Source of the DNA: Apiosordaria backusii
Taxonomy: Eukaryota > Ascomycota > Sordariomycetes > Sordariales > Lasiosphaeriaceae
Reading direction: 5' to 3'
Assembly (NCBI GenBank): GCA_030549205.1
Contig: JAUKTV010000001.1
Coordinates: 2,356,001-2,420,000, forward strand
Length of the DNA: 64,000 nucleotides
Below, piece by piece: positions 45,693 through 54,967 of the stretch. Numbering within the stretch: the stretch's first letter is position 1; every line of letters starts with the position of its first letter. The notes beneath the pieces were generated by a model. That model had not been told where the DNA came from, ran no database searches, and saw nothing but the letters and a program-made list of their open reading frames with translations. The position numbers and the translations under genes were made by a program.

Positions 45693-46903
45693 ATGAAGTC
45701 GTCTACTGGCCTTTATCCCACCCCCCACACAAGTTGCTATGGCGACCCGATGCCCAGCCAACAGCCGCTCAACAGGACGCAGTCAACTTATACCACGCTT
45801 CCTGACCAGAGGCCTTTCGGAAGTGGGCTATCAAGTAAGACTAAGAACTCCAGCACCATGACAACAAGTTAACAAACTTCACAGGTCAACCATTTGGGAC
45901 TTTCAACCCAGACGTGCCGCTTCCGTCCATTGAGCGCGACGACGAGCCTGACTTCTCTGGGCTATCAAGTAAGACTCAGAAACTCCAGCACCATGATAAC
46001 AACCTGGAAGCTAACAAACTTCAAAGTTCATGGATTTGCGAACTCTTGGGTTGGTAGATGGGGTACCGCGCTCCCTGACCCAGACGTGCCGCTTCCGTCC
46101 ATTGAGCTCGACGAGGAGCTTGAGCCGCAGACGTTCTCTGGCCTATCAAGTAAGACTGACAACTCCAGCGCCATGACAACAAGCTAACAAACTTCACAGT
46201 TCACGGATTTGCGAGTTCCAACTCTTACCCCTCTTGGACTGGTAGATGGGTTCCAATGCTGGAGCCACAACCCCCGCAACCATGCGCCGCGCCGCTCTTC
46301 CCATCCAAACTAACTGAGGATCACGGACGGAAAAGGCGCCGCTTCACCCCCACGCCGTTTCCACGTAAAGACCCTAGAACCGGCTACATAGCTCCCGTTT
46401 TGTTTCGAGGGCGAGAGGACATAAACGAGGATCAGGTTATGGCTTTGTTGGAATTTTCGCCACTGGACAGGTTCGTTCTTTTCCTGCTTACTTCGTTTCT
46501 GATTTACCGCCTTCAATAGAGTTCGCTGACTGACGACGATATTAGCAATGACGAGGATGATTTTTATGAGTGGATGAAACTGGTCGTTGGTATTAATCCA
46601 GGTGACTGCGAGAGCTGTAGCGATAGCACATCCGTGGGCAGTTCTATCTCCCGCAGCCCATCTCCCGCTGCCGAGCAAGATCCGGAAGTCAAGCAAGATC
46701 TAGATGACCGCGAGAGCTGGAGCGATGGCACATCCGTGGGCAGTTCCGTCTCCCGCAGCCCATCTCATACTCCCGAGCAGGATCTAGATGACCGCGAGAG
46801 CTGGAGCGATGGCACATCCGTGGGCAGTTCCATCTCCCGCAGCCGATCTCCCAGTCCCGAGCAGGATCCAGGAATCAAGATAGAAGCCCAGGAGGAAGAA
46901 TAA
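45693..46903 (+). CDS. Lineage-specific protein built from duplicated exon-intron units
   Basis: Five exons (45693-45834, 45885-45968, 46027-46149, 46200-46470, 46546-46903) encode 325 residues. Introns 1-3 are all phase 1, each follows the same codons (GLS, then A at the splice), and they are near-copies of one another; introns 1 and 3 are both 50 nt and match at 46 of 50 positions. Exons 2 and 3 share a block coding PDVPLPSIE, and exons 3 and 4 both begin with HGFA. Exon 4 has a basic patch (GRKRRRFTPTPFPRKDPRTG). Exon 5 carries a 28-residue tandem repeat (DDRESWSDGTSVGSS...SRSPS) in two full copies and one diverged copy. No membrane segment, signal peptide or known domain is seen. Function unknown. 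Confidence 0.65.
46604..46870. repeat. 84-nt coding tandem repeat in the last exon
   Basis: Copies start at 46706 and 46790 with an 84-nt period, and a diverged 102-nt copy starts at 46604. Each encodes a Ser-rich acidic unit with ESWSDGTSVGSS and SRSPS, resembling short SR-type phospho-targets. Confidence 0.8.
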
Positions 46904-47102
46904 GACGAGTCCTAGCGACGTAAAGAGACCTGTCAACATCGGCACAGCAAGGACCATCGCCACGGGGGCGATTGAGGCTTGGAGACGAAAGAGGTCTTCG
47001 ACCCCAGCTGGGCCGGCGTCGACAGCAAGCTTTTGGTGATTCAATCAGCGCTCGACAGGCAGCCGGGGCAACTTCGAATGATCGTACAGTGTGTATATAT
47101 AG

Positions 47103-47831
47103 TTAATACGGCAATGAATGTTGGGTGATGTGGTCTTCGAGCAATCGCTTGGTCCGTTTTTCATCTTTCAGCTTGTACGCCTTTGCACAGACTGGGCAAC
47201 CAAGACCATCTTCGAGATTCATTGGCGATAGGGAAAACTGTTGAATGGATCGAATCCATCTGAGCTTCTGCTCGATCCATAACTTGGTCTGGGGTGCTCG
47301 ATGCCAGCCAATCTGGCAATGTCGGTCGGCTCCACCACCTGGTCGAATTGGTTGAATTCCCTGCTCTCGTCCCATCTGATCAGAGAGATGAGATTCATGC
47401 CATGCCATTGCTGGTGGGAGGTGCCGTCGTGGTGTTTCATTGCGTAATCGACGACATCCATATCCTCACCATTCACCGTGAGATGGTGTTCCCCGTCGTC
47501 GAGGCGGGCTGGGGTGCTGATCCTGGCTGGATGATCCCTAGACTCTTCAGCTGTTCATCGTCGGCAGCCGAGTCTTCGACTCCACGGCTGAAAAGTATGT
47601 GGGATGAGCTTATAAGCGTTTGCCGGTGACGACCAGAACCCTCTTGCTCAGGCGCCCGCCCTTTTTCGTGCCCCTCCAGGCCATCACCAGCCTGGTCAGG
47701 AAGACTAGCTTCGAACACTCCGCCACCTCCGTCAGCCTGGAGCTCACCCGCTCGGCCAGCTCGGCGTGCTGTTCCGCTAGCAGTCCGCTCAGGCACCCCG
47801 ACCCCAGCTCATCCATTAGACGCTGTTGCAT
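47103..47831 (-). CDS. Possible small gene or remnant, minus strand, exon structure unresolved
   Basis: An ATG at 47831 follows a strong TATA box and opens MQQRLMDELGSGCLSGLLAE, a coherent helical segment of about 73 codons. Further coherent pieces lie downstream in different frames: GVEDSAADDEQLKSLGIIQP (about 47500-47590), then NGEDMDVVDYAMKHHDGTSH with LISLIRWDESREFNQFDQ, and finally a C-terminal piece to 47103 with CPVCAKAYKLKD...LLEDHITQH, a C2H2-type zinc-finger spacing (C-x2-C-x17-H-x3-H). Plausible acceptors exist (TTTTCAG before the second piece, CCCCAG before the last), but the donors are weak and one join has no acceptable intron. It may be a gene with unusual splice sites or a decayed one. 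Family unknown. Confidence 0.35.
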
Positions 47832-47852
47832 TTCCCTTTCCTTCAATCAATC

Positions 47853-47865
47853 GCCTTTATATATA
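47853..47865 (-). promoter_or_regulatory. TATA box upstream of the minus-strand frame at 47831
   Basis: On the minus strand TATATATAAAGG lies only 22-34 bases upstream of the ATG at 47831. Transcription starting the usual distance downstream would give almost no leader, so either the ATG is further in or the 5' UTR is very short. Confidence 0.4.
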
Positions 47866-48037
47866 CCTCCTCAGATTGTAAATCTCGAAAGAGATTTGGA
47901 TGGAGTCGGCGGGGGTAGGGTCTGCGACAGCGACCAGATCGGGCTGCCCATCAGAGGCGGAAGACACGGAAGGCCGTGGAATAACCCGCTTGGTGCTGTC
48001 GAACGAGCATTTCAGGGTTGTATTTGTCGATATGCTG

Positions 48038-48519
48038 TATATGGCGGAGGGGCGCGCGAGAGAGCGATATGAAGGACGCCCGGAAGCGATTTACCAATGT
48101 GCAAGATCTGCTCAATGTAATCAATTGCACTGCTAGGGATCCCCTTACCGTCACAAGTACAGTATCACCCTGCCATTTCTATATAATATACTAATTATTT
48201 AGGTGTATCTCTTGATCGTTTCACCGAAATCGAGCTTACGCGAGAGGAGCAAGGCCGCAAGTTCCGCTTCCGCGATTACGACTATATGGCGGAGGGGCGC
48301 GCGCGAGAGCGATCATCGGTAACGTTCTTCTGATAGTTCGAGTCTTCTTCATCCGTGAACCTGTATGGGTGAAGATGCGGGTTGACCTCTGTTGAAGACT
48401 GCTTCTTCTGTGCCTTGGTCTTGCCTCCGGCCGCAGGTTTCGTGGTGGCAGACGTCCGCGATTACGACTATATGGCGGAGGGGCGCGCGAGAGAGCGATA
48501 TGAAGGACGCCCGGAAGCG
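48038..48519. repeat. Three mosaic copies of a 43-64 nt segment
   Basis: Copy 1 (48038-48088) and copy 3 (48456-48519) share TATATGGCGGAGGGGCGCGC through GGACGCCCGGAAGCG. Copy 2 (48270-48312) and copy 3 share CCGCGATTACGACTATATGG and the following GCGGAGGGGCGCGC. Copy 3 thus unites the left half seen in copy 2 with the right half seen in copy 1. In one plus-strand frame the segment reads RDYDYMAEGRARERYEGRPE, and copies 1-2 lie in frames that could be exons joined across a short intron ending near 48203 (TTATTTAG). No known element is recognised. Confidence 0.75.
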
Positions 48520-49768
48520 CTGCTCGTATGTTTCCCCTATTGTCATCATGGAGAAGAAAAGCATGGAAAGCGAAGCCCCCCCTCTCCTCCCGCCCGTCAA
48601 ATTGACATCCGTTTCTCTTGATCACAACTCCGTGCTGGCCAGACCTCCAAGAGAGTACCGTCGCCGTTGAACTCAACCTCGTCTTCGTTGAGCAGATATG
48701 TGTAATCGCCGTGTCGTGTGGTAAGCGTCTTGTCCATTTCCTGATTACCCCATCCCATCAGAAAGATCGCCCAAAGCACCAGAAAGTTCAGTGCTTTGAG
48801 GTCACCGACCATATCCTTCACGTCCCGTATCCACAACTTTTACTTACCTCCCAAAATTTAGAAGTTCAGCTATAAGATAATGCTTTTAATTCCCTTCCGT
48901 ACTCCCAGAGGGAATCTTCGAGCCGATAAACTCAGGCGCAACGAGCCTTACACCTATCCCGTTAACGAGACACAATCTTACAGCGCACGGCAGCACAATC
49001 AACACGGCAGTATGAACCTTCATGCAGAAATGAATTTGCGGGCCCGCTGATGATATGATCGATCATCATCTTTGCCGACGTGATCTCCAGCGCCATCTTG
49101 GGGACCTCGGGCGTGGTCCCTTTGCAGGAGAGATGCGTCTCAACCCTCGTGACGAGGGAGAGACAATATGTGGGCCGTCAGAGCGTTTTCAACAGATAGT
49201 TAGTGGAGATGGAGATCTTTCTGCTAGGAAAATGTTTGTTATTCTTAATGTTGTGGTCGTAGTTGCCGTCGGGGCATGTTGCTGGTGTTTTCGAGACTGC
49301 TAAGCTCTCTTCCAGAAGGTATCCGGTGTGAAGCCACACCGGCCTTTGTGAAGCCTGGTGGAGGTATGAATAATTGTGCATGACCGGTGCTATATCAAGA
49401 TTTTATGTTCCTCAGCAGATGGGTCAACCGAAACCGTAACTTCCGTGCCTTTGAACGGTTTTTAAGAGGGTCGGGGACACTATTCGGAATGAACACGCCT
49501 TGACGCCAGACAAAGCCATAGAAACCCTTCAACTCGACGCCCAAACTTTCCACAAACCTTCCAAAAGCACAAGTCGAGACTGAGGACAGAAGAACCCTAA
49601 ATCCAAAGCCCAGAGATGAACACAATGAAACCCCGACTTTTCCCTTGTCAAAAAGAAGTCCCGAGCCAGCTCACGTACCTTATAAAAGCAGACAGGAACC
49701 AGCCATCACCACGACACGAAGCAAGCACCCTCGAACAACATCGAATCTCCGCTCATTTACCCACGACC
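48520..49768. other. Accessory region without a clear gene, 1.2 kb
   Basis: Several short frames on both strands look partly protein-like (for example HGDYTYLLNEDEVEFNGDGT on the minus strand near 48650-48720, and a plus-strand frame ending in a hydrophobic VILNVVVVVAVGACCW near 49230-49290), but none closes into a credible gene. It is treated as decayed or non-coding. Confidence 0.4.
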
Positions 49769-50753
49769 ATGGCCAAACCCTCACAACCCCCAGACCCATC
49801 AGCGCTCGCCGAAGCTGCCTCCACCCCCCTCCACCGCCGACCGCGAACCCCCCACACCAAATCAAGAACATATTCCTGCCCGCGTACAAGTCCCCGCCCC
49901 AGTCCCCTTCGGGCACAGTTGCTCTCCCCCCGCGATCAAAAAACTGATTGCCGGCCCTCGCCAACCACCATTCAAATACCCCCCCAAGCAACCACTACAG
50001 CAACAGCTGACCACAACGTCCCCGCCCCCTCCTCTCCCTCCCTACCCCTTCGTCAAAAACCTAGGCACCACCACCAAAGAGATCGATACTTTCTTCCTAT
50101 TTACCCGCAACTCCTCGCGGTTTTATATCGACCCAAACGAGGAATACGTCCTTAGACCGCCACCAGCGGGGAGAAACCCTCCTCGGGATGAACAGACGAA
50201 AATGAAGAGGAGCCAGGACAAGTGGATGGGTGGGTATAAGGGTATGTCCCCTTGCCAGCTTCCTAGGCCGGTTAAAGAGGTGGTTGTGGTGAGGGATAGG
50301 GTTGAGAGGGAGACATGGGTTGGGGTGAGGGTTGACAAGGGGATTGCTAGAGATTACGTCCCAGAGGGGGAGGACTTTAGTGATTCCGACGAGGACTCTG
50401 ACGAGGAGATCCCGAACGGACAGGAGGCGGGAGGGGGGCAAAATGACGAGGGGGGCCAACAGGGCGAGGCCGGAATACAGGGTGATCCAAAAGGGAAGGG
50501 AAAGGCTGTGGAGGACGAGGCAGCATACAACAAGGAGCTACACATCAAGGAATCCAACAATGGGGAAACAGAAGACGAGGATGGGGAGGAGGATGAGTTG
50601 CCAGACGAGGGGACTACAAAGAAGACGGGAAGGAGAGAAAGACTAAAAGAAAAGATAAGGAGTATAAGAAGAAGTTTGGCGGTTAGAAAGCGGCCGACAA
50701 GAATGAGGGAGAGGAAAGACCAGACTCCTGGGCCTAATGGGAGGAAGGCATAG
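49769..50753 (+). CDS. Proline-rich/acidic hypothetical protein with a probable frameshift
   Basis: The ATG at 49769 (ACCATGG context) opens MAKPSQPPDPSALAEAAS. At the C run of about 49825-49830 the coding-like frame shifts by one base and continues unbroken to the stop at 50753. That continuation includes ADREPPTPNQEHIPARVQVP, AIKKLIAGPRQPPFKYPP, then the most fold-like block VKNLGTTTKEIDTFFLFTRN followed by SRFYIDPNEEYVLRPPPAGR, then DKWMGGYKGMSPCQLPRPVK. After that comes an acidic tail (DFSDSDEDSDEEIPNGQ) and a basic C terminus (RRERLKEKIRSIRRSLAVRK). The downstream frame has no ATG before 50202, so either there is a homopolymer error, or the gene is frameshifted, or an undetected 5' exon exists. 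Family unknown. Confidence 0.5.
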
Positions 50754-51560
50754 AGAGGGAGAGGTACCCGGTGATATTTTCAAGCGTTTAAGAGGTGTAT
50801 GATACCCAGGATTCTTGCCGTTTATCAGGAGGGATAAGGCGTGGTTTGGTTAGGTATAGGCGTCCAGGAACACTTTTGAGGCTCATATGGGGCAGAACAA
50901 GAGAGTTCTGCGTTTTCATGGCTGGATGACGGCTCATAATAACGAAGAGATGGCTTGGGACGACAAACGATACCCATAGACTATGATATTTGGAGAGGAA
51001 AAATTGATACGGTTGATGTTCTGATGTTAGAATCGAGACAGCTCTTTAGGCTCCCGACAGAGTCATGCTCGTCGGTGTCTCGGAACTTAAAGACACCGTC
51101 GTGAGAATGAGAAACCGAAGGTAGTTTCATATAAAGACAGTTGATGTGCCCATCATTCGAAAAGCTGCAGAAGACACCAGCGATGCCAACCTTGAAGCTA
51201 TATTGGCTGACATTGGCTCAGCTGCATGTGCCATGTGCGCACGGGAAAAACACAGGCTGGCACGGCCGTCGAGGTTCTCAGCCGCCGCCAAGACACCCCT
51301 GCAGCAGCTCTTTGCGGGGTACAGCTTCCCCCATAGTTCCCCACTTGGAAGAACCTCGGCTGGCGGTATCGGCCCCCGCAGACGCTGTCGCCAGCGCAAA
51401 TCCGTCGGTTGCCATGAAACCCGGGCCTTGGCGGCGCCATGAGTTTATATCAGGGCCCAGATCCCGCATCTGATCTGATAACTTTTGATCTATCAATTGA
51501 CTTTGTACTTGTTGTTTACTTTTTTCTGTTCAACATATACCCATAATATTCATATCCAAA
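50754..51560. other. Intergenic region, 0.8 kb
   Basis: 3' flank of the accessory gene and promoter of the hydratase gene. Overlapping frames at 51127-51470 on both strands are taken as chance. Confidence 0.45.
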
Positions 51561-52607
51561 ATGTCTGGCCCCGGTGTTGGTTTCGAGTATCCCTCTCGCG
51601 AGGTGAGCTGGCTCAAGCGCGATGCCCTCCTCTTTGCCAACTCCATTGGCTGCACCTCTGAGGAGCTTCACTTCCTCTACGTATGTATACCGCTGCCCTG
51701 CTGCAAGTCTCACCGTTGAACCAAGACTGACAACTTATAGGAGCTCGACCCCAACTTTGCCGTCTTCCCCACCTACCCCGTCATTCTCAGTATGTTATAA
51801 CTGCCATGAACAGCCTCGTATTGCATGGAAACTGACACGCGGCGAAATATAGTGTTCAAGGAGACGCACCCCGAGGTAGTCGACTTCTACGCCGCCCAAA
51901 AATCCGTCACCATCCCTGATGTCCCCGTCTTCGACCCCACCCGCGTCGTCGACGGCCAGCGCCTCCTCGAGTTCCTCAAGCCCCTCCCCACCTCCTCCGC
52001 CGGCCGGAAATTCGAGGTACGCACCAAGGTCCTTGGTGTCTATGACAAGGGCAAGCCCGGCACCGTTGTCGAGACTCAGACCGACCTCGTCGACGCCGCC
52101 ACCAACGAGTCCTACGCCCGCGTTACCACCTCTTCCTTCTACGTCGGCCAGGGCAACTGGGGCGGTCCCAAGGGCCCCGCCACTGTCAACTTCCCTCCCC
52201 CTGAGGGCAAGAAGCCCGACTTGGTGCTCGAGAACCAGACCACCGCCGAGACTCCTCTCTTGTACAGACTCAATGGCGATTACAACCCTCTCCATGCCCA
52301 CCCAGAGCCAGGTGCCAAGATGGGTTTCGGTGGTGTGATTATTCACGGCTTGTACTCGTGGAACTGGGCTTGCCACGGGCTGTTGCAGCACCTCGGCGGG
52401 AGCAACCCTGCCAACTTTAAGGAGTACCAAGCCAGATTTGCGTCGCCGGTCAGGCCCGGTGATAAGCTCATTTTGGAGGCGTGGAAGACTGGGGAGTTCA
52501 AGGGCGAGTGGGAGGAGATCAGGTTCCTGGTTAAGAACAGCCACGGCAAGGTGGTGCTGAGCAATGGCCGGGCGCTCATCAAGACTGGTGCCAAGGGCAA
52601 GTTGTAA
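51561..52607 (+). CDS. Enoyl-CoA hydratase 2 / MaoC-like dehydratase, peroxisomal type
   Basis: Three exons (51561-51680, 51741-51789, 51853-52607) encode 307 residues. The first half is the inactive hot-dog repeat of the two-repeat hydratase 2 fold (FEYPSREVSWLKRDALLFAN ... DPNFAVFPTYPVIL). The second half carries the hydratase 2 motif YRLNGDYNPLHAHPEPGAKM near residue 195-215, with the catalytic Asp and His, followed by GGVIIHGLYSWNWACHGLLQ. The enzyme hydrates trans-2-enoyl-CoA to (3R)-hydroxyacyl-CoA. In fungi the same domain is usually fused C-terminally in the peroxisomal multifunctional enzyme; this is the stand-alone form. The C terminus GKL resembles a weak PTS1 peroxisome signal. 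Exon 2 is only 49 nt and its splice completes the ATG codon of ILMFKETHPE. Confidence 0.9.
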
Positions 52608-52851
52608 AGTTATGATGTTGTATATAATTTTGGATTAAGCGTAATGAGATATGTTGAACAACAAAAAATGCTGTCGGATCATGTTTGTTGTCTTGAGAAA
52701 AATGCCCAGAGCTATCCTAAGAGACACTTGCATGTTGCTGCCTGACAGTCCTTTCCAGTTTCAATTGACTGAAAATCCACTAATCATTTCATCTCACAGC
52801 AAATGAAAAACTTGTCTCAATTCCCAGCAAAAACTCAAGCCCAGTGAAAAC

Positions 52852-54727
52852 ATGGCAGAAGCGACAATCGGTCAGCGCAGGTCTTATGATGGTGCGCTTT
52901 GCACTGTGAGATATATCGGTGAAGTGGCTGGCACAACAGGATCATGGCTCGGTGTTGAGTGGGATGACCCATCGCGGGGCAAGCATGACGGTCAACACAA
53001 GGGCGTCCGCTATTTCACATGTATGCGCAAACCCTCTTCTTATGATGAAGCAAAAACAACAATTGATTGACAGATCACCAGGCAAAAGTCAAGCTCCCAC
53101 CTCGGCCTCGTTCGTGCGCCCGACCAGGCCAGCCGACCCACCTCAGACTTTCCTCTCTGCGTTGCAGTGCAAGTACGCACCGCCTGAAGACCATCAACAA
53201 TCCGGTCAGCCAGCGCCGAGACCGATTTTTTTCTCGGGAAAGTTAGCGGAAGAGGTTGGATTTGAGAAGATCAGAAGGCAGCAGGCTCAACTGGGCGAGC
53301 TGCAGTATGTCATCTTGGACAGCACCAAGGTTGCGACAGCTTACTCGGACGATGAGAAGGCAAAGGGACAGCAGATCGGACAGGTTTGCCCTAAAATCAG
53401 GGAGCTGGATCTGAGCCGGAATTTACTGGAGCACTTTGACCCTGTGGTGGAGGTGTGTGCTGAGCTGCCTCTGTTGAGGAGTCTCAAGGTCAACTGGAAT
53501 CGATTCCGCAATGTCCTTGAAGACAAGAAACTGGAATCGGCCAGAGATGCCTTCAAAGGCGTCACCGAGCTGGCTCTGGAAGACACCTTCCTCACCTGGC
53601 ACGAGATTTGTCACATCGCCGCCAGATTCCCAGCATTGCTCACTTTACACGCCGGCTCAAACCAGCTATCATCTCTCACCCCTCTCCCACCATCAGCACC
53701 TTTTACATCCAACCTCGTAACCCTCGATCTCGAATTCAACCAATTCACCTCCCTATCCGACCTCGCCCCGTTGTCAGCACTCACCTCCCTCAAGAGCCTC
53801 ATTCTCAAGAAGAACAAAATTTCCACCATCGCCGACCCCAACAACAAACCCCCCATCTTCAGCCCCACCCTCAGCTACGTCGACCTCTCCTACAACCTCA
53901 TCTCCTCCTGGTCCTTCGTCGATACCCTCCCTGCTTGTTTCCCCGGCCTCACCTCCCTCAGATTCACGCACAATCCCCTCTACGACAACCCGGACTTGGA
54001 CACCCCCGGCTCAACCCCTGCCTCCGCTCCCCAACAACAAACTGCTGCAGGCAGCGGAGGTGGCCTAGGCAAAACAGAAGAAGCCTACATGCTCCTCGTC
54101 GCCCGCCTCCCTTCCACCCTCAAGACCCTAAACTTTAGCACCGTCACCCCCGCCGATCGCGCCGACGCGGAGATGTTTTACCTTTCTCGGATCACGAAGC
54201 AGTTATCCTCTGTTCCTGAAACGGAAGAGCACGCAATCCTGGATAAACACCCCAAGTGGAAATATCTCTGTGATCTGTACGGGGAGCCGGCAGTGACAAG
54301 GAGACAGGAAGTGAACCCAAACTTTTTGGAGGCGAGGTTGATCGATGTCAAGTTTTGGGGTGTGTTTGCTGATGATGGCGGTGAGGGGAAAGAGGGAAAC
54401 AATAATAAGGAGGTGAAGATCCCAAAGTCGTTTGATATTTACGCCGTCAAAGGGATTGCGGGGAGGTTGTTTGGTTTGCGGCCTTGGGAGGTGAGGCTGG
54501 TTTGGGAGACGGGGGAGTGGGATCCTGTTGGGGGATTTGAGCTTGAGGAGGGGGAGGAGTCGGAGGGGGAGGAGAGTGAGGATGGGGTGGGAGGGCAGAA
54601 GGAGGTGGGTGGGGAGGAGAAGAAGGGGCGGTGGGTGAAGAGGGAGGTTGAATTGAAGGATGGGCCGAGGCAGTTTGGGTATTGTGTTGATGGGTTGGAG
54701 GTGAAGGTGAGGGTTGAGAGGAGGTGA
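52852..54727 (+). CDS. PAC2: Tubulin-folding cofactor E (CAP-Gly, LRR, ubiquitin-like)
   Basis: Two exons, 52852-53020 and 53082-54727, encode 604 residues. The acceptor chosen is CACCAG at 53081, because it gives YFTCKSQAPTSASFVRPTRP, the expected end of the CAP-Gly domain; the earlier TTGACAG would leave the wrong phase. Residues 1-75 are CAP-Gly (VRYIGEVAGTTGSWLGVEWD). About residues 140-340 are leucine-rich repeats (IRELDLSRNLLEHFDPVVEV, LVTLDLEFNQFTSLSDLAPL, LSYVDLSYNLISSWSFVDTL). The C-terminal about 120 residues resemble the ubiquitin-like domain with an inserted acidic loop (GEESEGEESEDG). Cofactor E binds alpha-tubulin in the folding/assembly pathway of tubulin heterodimers. The symbol follows the yeast orthologue. 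Confidence 0.9.
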
Positions 54728-54967
54728 TTGTGGTTGTGGTTGTTTGGTTGGGAGGGGATGGAGCCTAGAGTTGGGTGGAAACTGCAGATATTCACGGGAG
54801 GTTACAGGTTTCGTTTGCTGCAGTGCGTCTAAACAAAATGCTGGGGGCGATATCTTTCCAGTTATAAAGTCCTGTTTTGCTTCGTTGTTGAATTCCATTT
54901 CTGATTCACCCTTCACCTTGTTAATTCTTGGCCATTTCGAGGACAAGCCACTAGCAGTGCAGCCACC

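Noticed and set aside
49055..49303. 82-codon plus-strand frame with a hydrophobic C-terminal segment
   Set aside because: Possible small membrane protein, but isolated, without a promoter or a second supporting feature, in a region of decayed sequence.
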